Below the pieces are notes generated by a model, which worked only from the letters and a program-made list of their open reading frames with translations, was not told the origin of the DNA and made no database searches. This document shows, one piece after another, positions 44,378 through 52,325 of a stretch of 64,000 bases of DNA. Source of the stretch: Chryseomicrobium excrementi (lineage in GTDB: Bacteria > Bacillota > Bacilli > Bacillales_A > Planococcaceae); contig NZ_PCGR01000003.1 in the NCBI RefSeq assembly GCF_002798305.1, positions 186,001-250,000 on the forward strand, given 5' to 3'. A program made the position numbers and the translations under genes. Position 1 is the first letter of the stretch, and each line of letters opens with the position of its first letter.

Positions 44378-45412
44378 ATGTGGAAATGGCTGGCGTCTTT
44401 AGTAGTTGTGGTGTTGCTTAGTGCTTGTCAAGAAGAAGCCGCTCCTCCACCGTCTCCTGATCCTCCAACAAAGCAAGTGGAAGACATTCGAATTGGGTTT
44501 TCAATGGATACGTTAGCAGAAGATCGTTGGAAAAAAGATAGAGATTTGTTCAAAGAGGCAGTCGAATCTTTAGGTGCAGAGGTTTTAATCACAGCTGCTA
44601 ATGGAGATGATGTCTTGCAAGTGGCGCAGGCAGAGACCTTGATTCAAAGTGGAATCGATGTGCTCGTCATTGTCCCTCACAATGCAGAAGCCACTGCGGC
44701 AATCGTTCACAAAGCCCATCAGGCGGGCATTAAGGTCATTTCCTATGACCGGCTAGTGAAAAACGCGGATATCGATCTGTATGTGTCGTTTGATAATGAA
44801 CGAGTCGGCGAGCTGCAGGCGGAAGCGATGCTTCAAGCGGTTCCTTCCGGTAACTATGTGTTTATTGGAGGAGCGGATACAGATAACAATGCCCACCTCT
44901 TGAAAAAAGGCGTGTTCTCTGTGCTGCAACCAGCAATTGATTCGGGAGAAATTCGCATCATCTATGACCAGTGGACCGCGGACTGGTTGCCTAGTAATGC
45001 TCGGGACAATATGAAGGAAGCACTTCAAATCAATGAACAGCAAGTCGATGCCATCCTCGCTGCCAATGATGCCACAGGTGGAGGTGTGCAAGAAGCCTTA
45101 GCATCTTACGGCATGCAGGGGGAAATACCGATGACTGGTCAGGATGCGGATCTAGCAGGAATCCGGCGCATAGTAAAAGGTGAACAGCTTATGACAGTCT
45201 ATAAACCGATTCAAACCTTATCTGTAACAGCTGCTGAGCTTGCAGTTACCTTGGCAAGAGGTGAAGAAGTGAAGACTAGTACATCTGTAAACAACGGGAA
45301 GAAGGAAGTACCATCCGTGTTGATTGAGCCGATTGCTGTTACAAGAGACACCATTGATGAGACGGTCATTCAAGACGGTTATCATACAAAAGAAGAAGTT
45401 TACGAAGAATAA
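44378..45412 (+). CDS. D-xylose-type substrate-binding lipoprotein (XylF-like)
   Basis: A 344-residue lipoprotein (signal peptide ending VVVLLSAC, then a Pro-rich linker). The binding fold is strongly XylF-like: IRIGFSMDTLAEDRWKKDRD, VISYDRLVKNADIDLYVSFD, NAHLLKKGVF, AANDATGGG and MTGQDADLAGIRRIV. ATG 44378 is chosen over TTG 44375 because GGGAG is 8 nt upstream. It closes the sensor operon, 15 nt after the regulator. It could feed the upstream transporter or be a second ligand receptor. Confidence 0.88.
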   Translation: MWKWLASLVVVVLLSACQEEAAPPPSPDPPTKQVEDIRIGFSMDTLAEDRWKKDRDLFKEAVESLGAEVLITAANGDDVLQVAQAETLIQSGIDVLVIVPHNAEATAAIVHKAHQAGIKVISYDRLVKNADIDLYVSFDNERVGELQAEAMLQAVPSGNYVFIGGADTDNNAHLLKKGVFSVLQPAIDSGEIRIIYDQWTADWLPSNARDNMKEALQINEQQVDAILAANDATGGGVQEALASYGMQGEIPMTGQDADLAGIRRIVKGEQLMTVYKPIQTLSVTAAELAVTLARGEEVKTSTSVNNGKKEVPSVLIEPIAVTRDTIDETVIQDGYHTKEEVYEE

Positions 45413-45416
45413 AAAA

Positions 45417-45436
45417 GAGTAGCCGAATGGCTACTC
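45417..45436. terminator. Bidirectional terminator between xylF-like and threonine aldolase genes
   Basis: Perfect 8-bp arms GAGTAGCC and GGCTACTC with loop GAAT. The minus strand runs into six Ts. It overlaps the aldolase stop codon by 2 nt. Confidence 0.85.
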
Positions 45437-46454
45437 AAAAGAACTGTCCGAGGACATGCAGTACATGCTGTATGTCTTTTTTGGTGATGCCGTTATGAGT
45501 CACGAAACGAATAATACCAGGACCGAAACCTCCTGCAACAATTTTTGACTCACGTAGATGATTTAGAAGAGCTTCTGTTGTGTGGTCTGAATTTGTTAAT
45601 TTGACCAATAGGATGTTGGTATCCACTTGATTGATCACTTGCAAAGTGGATAAATCAGAAATGCCGTCAGCAAGCAATTTTGCGTGTTCATGGTCTACAA
45701 CTAAACGACTAGGATTTTCTTCAAGAGCAAGTAGAGCGGGTGCTGCTAAAACACCTACTTGACGAAGCCCTCCACCCAAACGTTTACGCCATTTTCTTGC
45801 CTTTGCGATAAACTCTGCAGAACCTGCGATGATGGAACCTACAGGAGCGCCTAAACCTTTCGATAAACAAAACTGGACTGTGTCCGTATATCGGGCAAAT
45901 TCTGCTACAGTAATGCCTGTTGCAGCCTGGGCATTAAATAGTCTTGCACCGTCTAGATGTACAGGGATTCCATGGCGCTGTGCCACTTCATAAATAGCTT
46001 TCATATGTTCTACTGGAAGGACCGCGCCACCTGCTTTATTATGTGTGTTTTCTATACAAATCAATCCGGTCTCCGGCTCGTGGATGTCTGTTCCTCTAAT
46101 CGCAGCTTCAACAAGCGTGGGATCCATGGCACCTCGAACACCATCTATCGGTTTCAATTGCAGTCCGGCAAGAGCTGACATCGCACCACCTTCATATAAG
46201 AAGATGTGAGCTTGAGATTCCAAGATAACCTCTTGACCTGGTCTACAATGGACTAAGCCGGCAATTTGGTTCCCTTGCGTACCGCTTGTCACAAAAAGAG
46301 CCGCTTCTTTGCCTAGCAGTTCAGCCGCACGCTCTTCTAAACGATTCACTGTAGGATCTTCTCCGTATACGTCATCCCCAACTTCTGCTTCGTACATAGC
46401 ACGACGCATACGTTCGTCAGGTTTTGTTACTGTATCGCTGCGTAAATCAATCAT
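45435..46454 (-). CDS. ltaE: Low-specificity L-threonine aldolase
   Basis: A 339-residue PLP enzyme of fold type I that cleaves threonine/allo-threonine to glycine and acetaldehyde. It begins [17 protein letters not shown]. It has [26 protein letters not shown] (PLP-ring Asp), and the PLP lysine in [13 protein letters not shown]. Length fits the family. It is monocistronic on the minus strand and convergent with the sensor operon. Confidence 0.92.
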   Translation of the reverse strand: MIDLRSDTVTKPDERMRRAMYEAEVGDDVYGEDPTVNRLEERAAELLGKEAALFVTSGTQGNQIAGLVHCRPGQEVILESQAHIFLYEGGAMSALAGLQLKPIDGVRGAMDPTLVEAAIRGTDIHEPETGLICIENTHNKAGGAVLPVEHMKAIYEVAQRHGIPVHLDGARLFNAQAATGITVAEFARYTDTVQFCLSKGLGAPVGSIIAGSAEFIAKARKWRKRLGGGLRQVGVLAAPALLALEENPSRLVVDHEHAKLLADGISDLSTLQVINQVDTNILLVKLTNSDHTTEALLNHLRESKIVAGGFGPGIIRFVTHNGITKKDIQHVLHVLGQFF

Positions 46455-46575
46455 GTAAGTCCCTCGTTTCTTTTCGGCATTCTAGTAATAGTGTAGCAGT
46501 TTGGCAGAAGATTTTCTTCATAGGAAGGAATTGCGATATCAAAGAGAGAATGAAGTAGAAAAAGGAGGAGACAGA

Positions 46576-46953
46576 ATGATTTCAAAATTAGGGGAAGTAA
46601 TGGTGTACGTCAGAGACCAAGACGAGGCCATCAGGTTCTGGCGAGACGATATGGAATTTGTGATCTTGCAGGATTACCGAGACGGCGAGATGCGTTGGGT
46701 ACAGATTGCTCCTACAGCGGATGCGGAGACGACGGTGATTTTACATGACCGAGCGTTTGTTGAGAAGAACAGTCCAGACATCAACTTTGGAACACCTTCA
46801 TTATTATTTTTCACACCGGATTTAGATGCGCTTTATGAGAAGCTTCAAGCGAAAGGTGTCACACTTGGTGAGAAGGTGCAGATGGGCGAGAGTAAGTTCT
46901 TTAACTTTGCGGATCGCGAAGACAACTATTTTGCTATTATGGAGACAGAATAA
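46576..46953 (+). CDS. VOC (glyoxalase/bleomycin resistance) family protein
   Basis: A 125-residue single VOC-domain-pair protein: LGEVMVYVRDQDEAIRFWRDDMEFVILQDY, then FFTPDLDALYEKLQAKGV and FFNFADREDNYFAIMET. ATG 46576 is chosen because AAAGGAGG lies 7 nt upstream; a longer open frame from 46501 lacks support. It is a single-gene unit. Metal-binding residues are not certain, so it may be a lyase, dioxygenase or binding protein. Confidence 0.8.
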   Translation: MISKLGEVMVYVRDQDEAIRFWRDDMEFVILQDYRDGEMRWVQIAPTADAETTVILHDRAFVEKNSPDINFGTPSLLFFTPDLDALYEKLQAKGVTLGEKVQMGESKFFNFADREDNYFAIMETE

Positions 46954-46978
46954 ACCTCGGCAGTTTGCCGAGGTTTTC
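46953..46978. terminator. Bidirectional terminator between VOC and putative anti-sigma genes
   Basis: Perfect 10-bp arms AACCTCGGCA and TGCCGAGGTT with a 3-nt loop; T-rich on the plus side. Confidence 0.85.
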
Positions 46979-48107
46979 AAGGTTTTACAAGATGAAGTGT
47001 GGGGCCTCCATCGCTATAATTTTCTTCCACCATACGTAGAATGCCATCTTCAAAGAACTGGGGAGTGACAAGTCGGTCTTTTACATCTGGGAATGTAGTA
47101 AGAGGTTTTACGGTATTCCCTTCAAGAGTAAAGAGTTCTACGTCATCCGTTTCCGCTCCCCATTCTTCTGTGACGCTTAGTGCCACATGATTCCCATGGA
47201 CAGTAGAGAAGCTATATTCTGGTGTTTCAATAGTAGAGATGGTTCCTGTTTGGATATCTAAATAAGCTAGTTCAAGTCTGCCTTCGTCAGTGGCAAAATC
47301 CATATACACGCGTTCATTGTTAATGTACATGTTATGAATAGAAGGGTAAGTTCCCTGACTTTTTTGTACAAGGTCTCCTGATAGCGTGTCGTAAATATAA
47401 AACGTTGTGAGTTTTTCTAGCTTCTCCACAACCACGGCTTTTCCATCTCCAATAGCTTCTCTTAAAGAATCAGCTTGTGCATCCTTTTGTTCATGAATGG
47501 TTTTTATGTTCCCGGAATTTAAATTCATAGTTTCATAAAGCATTTTTTCTTCTGACGAATTAAAGTAGAAAATCTGATTTCCCTCTAATAAAAGTCTTCC
47601 CAAAGGGTTAAAGGATACAATGACGTTCGTCACACCTGTTTGTCGATTCAATACGTTTAGCGTGTACGCCTCATTTACAAAGTCTTCCCACACCAACCAA
47701 TTCTCATTTACGGCAAAACTGTATTGAGCCATTGGTGTTTGAGTCGATACGAGCTTTTCAACTTGATCTATTTCAGGGGAAAAGCTATAGAGACCATCCT
47801 CTTTTGAGTAAATGACTTCTTTGTTAGCTGGAACAAAAACGGATCGATTTAGAGAGGTCTCAAACGTGTTTGGAATAATTATTTCCTCATGCCAAGTGAC
47901 TTCTGCAGGTTGAGAGTCCGAATAAGAGGAGTAGAGCAAATATCCAACCAGACTAACTAATAAAACGGCTGCTAAAGGAAGTATACGTATGAACGTTGCA
48001 GGTGTCTTTGCAAAGACTGTTTCTCGTACCTGTTGTTTCTCTCGTTCACTAAATGTAAGATCGTGAGGCATGCTTTCATTCAGGAGCTGTTTTATGTTCA
48101 AAGCCAT
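46977..48107 (-). CDS. Putative anti-sigma factor with extracytoplasmic beta-propeller-like domain
   Basis: A 376-residue protein. A cytoplasmic N-terminus of about 40 residues is followed by one membrane helix (about 41-60). The extracellular part consists of repeated short beta-blade-like units (LYSFSPEIDQVEKLV, LNVLNRQTGVTNVIV, FYIYDTLSGDLVQK, LAYLDIQTGTISTI), suggesting a TolB/WD-like propeller. It overlaps the ECF sigma gene by 32 nt, the usual place for its anti-sigma factor, but no zinc anti-sigma motif is seen. ATG 48107 is only 3 nt from GGAGG; an in-frame TTG two codons later fits better. Function by context. Confidence 0.65.
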   Translation of the reverse strand: MALNIKQLLNESMPHDLTFSEREKQQVRETVFAKTPATFIRILPLAAVLLVSLVGYLLYSSYSDSQPAEVTWHEEIIIPNTFETSLNRSVFVPANKEVIYSKEDGLYSFSPEIDQVEKLVSTQTPMAQYSFAVNENWLVWEDFVNEAYTLNVLNRQTGVTNVIVSFNPLGRLLLEGNQIFYFNSSEEKMLYETMNLNSGNIKTIHEQKDAQADSLREAIGDGKAVVVEKLEKLTTFYIYDTLSGDLVQKSQGTYPSIHNMYINNERVYMDFATDEGRLELAYLDIQTGTISTIETPEYSFSTVHGNHVALSVTEEWGAETDDVELFTLEGNTVKPLTTFPDVKDRLVTPQFFEDGILRMVEENYSDGGPTLHLVKP

Positions 48108-48609
48108 CCACCTCCAATTGTTTTCTCATGAGTTCTCGACCTCTCGCAAGTCGTGTCTTCACAGTGTTGGGGGAGCAGCCGAGCACTTCGGCAGTTTCAG
48201 TGACTGAGAGTTCTGCATAATAGTGCAACCAGAGGGTTTCTCTATAATGAATAGGAATGCGCTCTAACACTTGCTGAATTTCTGAAGAGGCTTCTTGTTG
48301 AATATATGTAGATTCTACACTCTTACGCCGACCAAGTTTTTTCAGTTTGTCGGTTAACGAAACTTTTTGCTTATGCCAGCTTTTTAAGTAATTAATACTT
48401 TCATTAACCGCAATTCGATAGAGATAAGTTTTTAGAGATGACCTGCCTTCAAATCGGTCCAGTGTTGTGAAGAATTTTACGAACGTGTCTTGGGTTAAGT
48501 CTTCAGCTTTCGGTATGTCTCGCACGTAGGAATAGATGACGCGCTTGATCATATCACCGTGCTCGTTCATTGCTTCATTGAGAAGCTGATTTTTTTGATC
48601 ATCTGTCAC
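48076..48609 (-). CDS. ECF RNA polymerase sigma factor
   Basis: A 177-residue ECF sigma factor. Region 2 is about residues 10-75 (IYSYVRDIPKAEDLTQDTFVKFFTTLDRF, then LKTYLYRIAVNESINYLKSW). Region 4 is about 115-165 (LERIPIHYRETLWLHYYAELSVTETAEVLGCSPNTVKTRLARGRELMRKQL). GTG 48609 is preferred because AAAGGG lies about 9 nt upstream; a longer frame has no such signal. It overlaps a membrane protein gene, presumed anti-sigma. An ECF-type promoter (48634-48662) sits directly upstream, suggesting autoregulation. Confidence 0.92.
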   Translation of the reverse strand: MTDDQKNQLLNEAMNEHGDMIKRVIYSYVRDIPKAEDLTQDTFVKFFTTLDRFEGRSSLKTYLYRIAVNESINYLKSWHKQKVSLTDKLKKLGRRKSVESTYIQQEASSEIQQVLERIPIHYRETLWLHYYAELSVTETAEVLGCSPNTVKTRLARGRELMRKQLEVDGFEHKTAPE

Positions 48610-48633
48610 ATCATCGCACCCTTTCCTAGTCGT

Positions 48634-48662
48634 TAGACAAAGCATCTTCCTACATGGTTTCA
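48634..48662 (-). promoter_or_regulatory. ECF-type promoter, probably autoregulatory
   Basis: On the minus strand TGAAAC, 17 nt, TGTCTA, close to the SigM/V/W-type pattern TGAAAC-N16/17-CGTC. It ends 25 nt before the sigma start codon, leaving a short leader. Confidence 0.65.
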
Positions 48663-48710
48663 TAAAGTTGAGAAAAAGAAAAGATTTCCTCATAGTGCTG
48701 GTCTTCTCGC

Positions 48711-48739
48711 TGGACAAGAATAGAAGTGCTCGCTATACT
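48711..48739 (+). promoter_or_regulatory. SigA-type promoter of the Mn riboswitch/CaCA transcript
   Basis: TGGACA (48711-48716), 17 nt, TATACT (48734-48739); transcription would start just before the aptamer. Confidence 0.75.
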
Positions 48740-48745
48740 AAAACT

Positions 48746-48840
48746 ATAAATAGGGGAGTAGTGACAAGTGATGTGTTCGTCATTCCGGTACTGAGTACCC
48801 GGACCATCCCGCTCGAAATGAGCGCACAAGACCTTTTTAT
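48746..48840 (+). ncRNA. yybP-ykoY family Mn2+ riboswitch aptamer
   Basis: The leader carries the family's conserved parts in order: GGGGAGTAG near the 5' end, the L3 element TCGTCATTC followed by a GGTAC-tga-GTACC hairpin and CGG, a GCTC/GAGC hairpin, and the closing ACAAGACC. P1 forms between ATAAATAGG (48746-48754) and CCTTTTTAT (48832-48840), with one mismatch. The 3' strand of P1 is also part of the terminator's left arm, so Mn2+ binding should prevent termination and switch the gene on. Confidence 0.9.
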
Positions 48841-48887
48841 GAAAACAAGCTGACTCATCAGATGTTTTCATAAAAAGGTCTTTTTTT
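48828..48887 (+). terminator. Riboswitch-controlled terminator
   Basis: Nineteen-base perfect arms (48828-48846 and 48864-48882) and seven Ts. The left arm starts with AAGACC, shared with the aptamer's P1, making the two structures mutually exclusive. Confidence 0.92.
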
Positions 48888-48919
48888 GTCTCTACTCTTA
48901 GTTAGAAGGAGGAATTCAA

Positions 48920-49906
48920 TTGGTATATGTATTATTCATTCTTGTAGCTGCTGTCACTGTATATGCTGCAATGAAGTTATCAACGTTCGCTGATGTTATC
49001 AGCTCTAAAACTTCTATGGGAGGGTTGCTAGTAGGGACTATCTTATTAGCTGGTGCCACCTCACTTCCAGAAGTAACAACGAGCATATCGGCAGTTGTGA
49101 TTGGAAGCCCAGATATTGCAGTTGGAAATGTATTAGGGTCCAACTTATTCAATCTTTTCATACTAGCTATGTTCGATTTGTACTTTAGAAGTAAACGACT
49201 TTATGAAAAAGTGGATCGTACTCATTTGTATTCAGCGATTCTCGGTATAGTGTTAACTGGTTTAGCATTAACAGGGTTGCTTTATAATCAGACACCAACA
49301 TTATTAGGCGTTGGTATTGAAACGATTGCGATTTTAATCATCTATATCGCAGGTCTAGTGTGGATGAACAAAAAAGCTGCTGCTCAACCAATGGCAGAAT
49401 CACCTACAACTGAAGAGCAGTCAGCTGGTTCAAACATTTCAGTGAAGAAAGCAGTAATTGGTTTTGCGATTGCCGCTGTGGTAATCATGGCTGCTGGGAC
49501 AGCGCTATCAATCTTAGGAGATCAAATTGCAGTGTTAACGGGATTAGGAGCAAGCTTTATTGGAAGCTTCTTAATTGCTGCCACGACTTCATTACCAGAA
49601 GCCGTATCCGTGTTCGTTGCCTTGCGCTTACGGAATGTCAACTTAGCCTTCGGATCAATTCTTGGAAGTAACTTATTTAATATGCTGATCCTGGTGATGT
49701 CTGATGTCGTGTATAATGGTCAATCTATTTTGAATGTCGCAGCAACAAGCCATATCATCACAGGGATTAGTATCACATTCTTATCCTTCTTGGTGATGTA
49801 TACCATCCAGCGAAAACGAAATGTGTCAGGACCAAGATATATCTTACCTTCCATTATCACCGTACTAGTTTACTTTGGAACTACGTATTTGCTCTTTGCA
49901 GCATAA
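48920..49906 (+). CDS. CaCA family cation/Na+ or H+ exchanger, probable Mn2+/Ca2+ exporter
   Basis: A 328-residue membrane protein with ten or so helices and the two alpha-repeats of the Ca2+:cation antiporter family: GATSLPEVTTSISAVVIGSPDIAVGNVLGSNLFNLFIL and AATTSLPEAVSVFVALRLRNVNLAFGSILGSNLFNMLIL. TTG 48920 is the start, with GGAGG 7 nt upstream. The gene sits behind a Mn2+-sensing riboswitch, which argues that it exports Mn2+, perhaps also Ca2+. This specificity is inferred from regulation. Confidence 0.9.
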   Translation: MVYVLFILVAAVTVYAAMKLSTFADVISSKTSMGGLLVGTILLAGATSLPEVTTSISAVVIGSPDIAVGNVLGSNLFNLFILAMFDLYFRSKRLYEKVDRTHLYSAILGIVLTGLALTGLLYNQTPTLLGVGIETIAILIIYIAGLVWMNKKAAAQPMAESPTTEEQSAGSNISVKKAVIGFAIAAVVIMAAGTALSILGDQIAVLTGLGASFIGSFLIAATTSLPEAVSVFVALRLRNVNLAFGSILGSNLFNMLILVMSDVVYNGQSILNVAATSHIITGISITFLSFLVMYTIQRKRNVSGPRYILPSIITVLVYFGTTYLLFAA

Positions 49907-49908
49907 AA

Positions 49909-49934
49909 AAGCACGGCCAGCTGGCCGTGCTTTT
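49909..49934. terminator. Bidirectional terminator between CaCA and ECF S-component genes
   Basis: A perfect palindrome with arms AAGCACGGCCAG and CTGGCCGTGCTT; six As before and four Ts after make it work both ways. Confidence 0.9.
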
Positions 49935-49936
49935 GC

Positions 49937-50482
49937 TTACTTGAAATAAGGAAGACGCTTTAGAGCGATTACAACTGGAATGGCGATAAGTAGGCCGATC
50001 CCGTTTTGAACTAGGTTTCCTGTAACGGAAGCTAGAGGAGCAATGAGGCTTTGGTACATAATCGCTTCTCCAATATAGTAAATGACAAGCATGAACGGGA
50101 TTGAAGCGACAGCTCCAATGATGTTCCAAACAACGCTTGAGCCATTGCGGTTTCCAGCCCATGAAATCTTACCAACAACAAATCCTTGTACGGCACGTGC
50201 TACAAATGTAATAGGTGCCCAAGCTAACCAACCGCCTGCAATATCGAACAGCCCCATACCAAAGGCTCCAGCTGCGGCTCCTTTTTTAGGACCGAACAGC
50301 ATAGCAGAAATGAACAGCATAGCTGTACCCAGGTGGACGAGCCCGCCATTGGCAGCGATAGGAAGACGAATGTTGAGCATCATGGTGGATACAAATACTA
50401 AAGCAATCAACATAGATGTTAAAATAAGGTCAAAGGTCTTAACGCGTGAAGTAGGGCGTGAAAGTGTTTGAGGGTTTTGCAT
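49937..50482 (-). CDS. ECF transporter S component
   Basis: A 181-residue membrane protein with six helices, the substrate-binding subunit of an energy-coupling-factor vitamin importer. Typical are LTSMLIALVFVSTMMLNIRLP, GGLVHLGTAMLFISAMLFGPKKGAAAGAFGMGLFDI and ARAVQGFVVGKI. It resembles PF07155-type S components (HmpT-like). No EcfA/EcfT genes are nearby, so it would use the shared module. AAGAAGG precedes ATG 50482. I found no known riboswitch in its leader, so the vitamin is unknown. Confidence 0.85.
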   Translation of the reverse strand: MQNPQTLSRPTSRVKTFDLILTSMLIALVFVSTMMLNIRLPIAANGGLVHLGTAMLFISAMLFGPKKGAAAGAFGMGLFDIAGGWLAWAPITFVARAVQGFVVGKISWAGNRNGSSVVWNIIGAVASIPFMLVIYYIGEAIMYQSLIAPLASVTGNLVQNGIGLLIAIPVVIALKRLPYFK

Positions 50483-50595
50483 AAGATACCTTCTTTCAGT
50501 TTTCTAAGATGTAGTTTACTTTACCAAAAAGCTGAACCCTCAAAAAGTATCAGTTTTAAATAAAAATAGGTGGTCAGAAAAAGGGGAGAGAGAAG

Positions 50596-52296
50596 ATGAA
50601 AGCGTTAGTCGAGGGAATGAAATGGCCGAAGTGGATGATTGGCTTTGCTTTTTTCTTCAGTCTAATTGAAACGGCCTTCGGGCTTGTAGTGCCATTACTG
50701 ACTATGGACTTCATAGACAGCTTCACAGAAGGTGGCATCAGTGCGTGGATGCTCGCTGCAGTCGCCCTACTGTTGATTGTTCAAGCGATATTATCAGGTG
50801 TCGCCTTTTATTTAATGCGCAAAATTGGAGAATACGTAGTTGCCTACATTCGCAATAAAGTATGGCGTCATGTACTCGGACTACCTGTCGCCTTCTTTGA
50901 TGAAGAAGAGTCTGGAGAATTGATGAGTCGGATCCTCCAAGATACGGGAGTGATCAAGTCACTCATTACCGATCACTTGATCACATTTTTTACGAGTATT
51001 CTTACAGTTGTTGGTGCCATAGCGATATTGATTTATATTGACTGGAAGATGACATTGATTCTGCTAATTTCGGTACCTGTCACTCTGGCTATTATGTTCC
51101 CTATTGGGCGCATGATGTCCAAAGTGGCGAAATCCACTCAAAATGAAGTGGCCACATTTAGTGCACAACTTGGCAGAGTCCTTCAAAACATTCGTCTCGT
51201 GAAGTATAGTCAGTCTGAACCAAAAGAGCAGCTCCATGGGGAACAACAAGTTGCACGGATTTACTCGTTCTATCTAAAAGAAGCCAAACTTGTAGCTGTA
51301 TTGTCTCCAGTCATGACGCTCGTCATGACGCTCGTGCTTATCGTAGTGTTTGGATATGGAGGGGCCCAAGTAGCGTCGGGGGCTTTAACAGCAGGAGCTT
51401 TAGTAGCAATTATTTTTTATTTGATTCAAATCATTGTCCCGTTTACTCAAATGGCAAATTTCTTTACAGCGTATCAAAAAACAGTCGGGGCAACAGAACG
51501 CATTAAGGATATTCTCGAACGGTCTCAAGAACCAGCGGAAGGTATCTCCTTGCCATATGAAGAGCAACATATAGAACTTCGAGATGTGACATTTGCTTAT
51601 GGTGAAAAAGTCATTTTAGACAACGTGTCTTTGATCATTCCAAAAGGAAAAGTCACAGCCTTTGTTGGAGAGAGTGGTGGAGGGAAGACCACTTTGTTTT
51701 CCATGCTTCAGAGATTCTACCAACCTCGTGACGGTGCCATTTTATATGGAGACACAGATATTCGAAACATCGACTTAAAAGAATGGCGTCACTTGTTCGG
51801 TTACGTCTCGCAAGAAAGTCCGCTAATGAATGGAACAATTCGAGATAATGTCCTATATGGTGTAGATTCTCGATCCGTTTCAGAAGAAGCTATAGAACAA
51901 GCACTGAAGCAAGCTAATGCTTGGGAGTTTGTTTCTAAACTAGAACAGGGGCTAGAGACGCCGGTTGGAGAAGGAGGTATCAAGTTATCGGGAGGGCAAC
52001 GGCAGAGGATTGCAATTGCTCGAGCCGTCATCCGCAATCCAAGAATTTTACTACTCGATGAGGCGACCTCAAGTTTAGATACGGAGTCGGAGCGCTTAGT
52101 CCAGCAAGCCTTAAAGAGCATCATGAAAGGTCGTACCACGCTTGTCATTGCGCATCGCCTGTCTACGGTGCAACACGCCGATCAGCTCGTTGTCATCAAA
52201 GATAAGGGTGTTCGGGGAACAGGTACTCACCAGATATTGGTGGAAACCAACCCCTATTATCAAGAACTCGTCAAGAACGCACAATTGCTCACATGA
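50596..52296 (+). CDS. Multidrug-type ABC exporter half-transporter (BmrA-like)
   Basis: A 566-residue protein. The membrane domain with six helices (about 1-310) has AFFDEEESGELMSRILQDTG at the coupling region. The ATPase has Walker A GESGGGKTT, signature LSGGQRQRIAIARAVI, Walker B ILLLDEATSSLD and H-loop IAHRL. Such homodimers export drugs or lipids. GGGGAGAGAG precedes ATG 50596. It is a single-gene unit, convergent with a TetR gene and separated by a shared terminator. Confidence 0.9.
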   Translation: MKALVEGMKWPKWMIGFAFFFSLIETAFGLVVPLLTMDFIDSFTEGGISAWMLAAVALLLIVQAILSGVAFYLMRKIGEYVVAYIRNKVWRHVLGLPVAFFDEEESGELMSRILQDTGVIKSLITDHLITFFTSILTVVGAIAILIYIDWKMTLILLISVPVTLAIMFPIGRMMSKVAKSTQNEVATFSAQLGRVLQNIRLVKYSQSEPKEQLHGEQQVARIYSFYLKEAKLVAVLSPVMTLVMTLVLIVVFGYGGAQVASGALTAGALVAIIFYLIQIIVPFTQMANFFTAYQKTVGATERIKDILERSQEPAEGISLPYEEQHIELRDVTFAYGEKVILDNVSLIIPKGKVTAFVGESGGGKTTLFSMLQRFYQPRDGAILYGDTDIRNIDLKEWRHLFGYVSQESPLMNGTIRDNVLYGVDSRSVSEEAIEQALKQANAWEFVSKLEQGLETPVGEGGIKLSGGQRQRIAIARAVIRNPRILLLDEATSSLDTESERLVQQALKSIMKGRTTLVIAHRLSTVQHADQLVVIKDKGVRGTGTHQILVETNPYYQELVKNAQLLT

Positions 52297-52297
52297 G

Positions 52298-52325
52298 AAA
52301 AGACGCCAACTAGGCGTCTTTTTTA
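52298..52325. terminator. Bidirectional terminator between ABC exporter and tetR
   Basis: Arms AAGACGCC and GGCGTCTT with a 5-nt loop and six Ts on the plus strand; the minus strand reads TTTTCTC. Confidence 0.85.

Noticed and set aside
46501-46575. N-terminal extension of the VOC protein
   Set aside because: The strong AAAGGAGG site lies inside it, directly before ATG 46576.
50483-50595. Possible vitamin riboswitch (preQ1, TPP, FMN) upstream of the ECF S component
   Set aside because: GAGGGTTC faintly recalls a preQ1 aptamer, but the pseudoknot partner and A-rich tail do not fit, and no other known aptamer pattern is present.
51312-51335. Short tandem duplication (two copies of a 12-base unit) in the BmrA-like gene
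   Set aside because: It is in frame, encodes a repeated VMTL in a membrane helix and leaves the gene intact.
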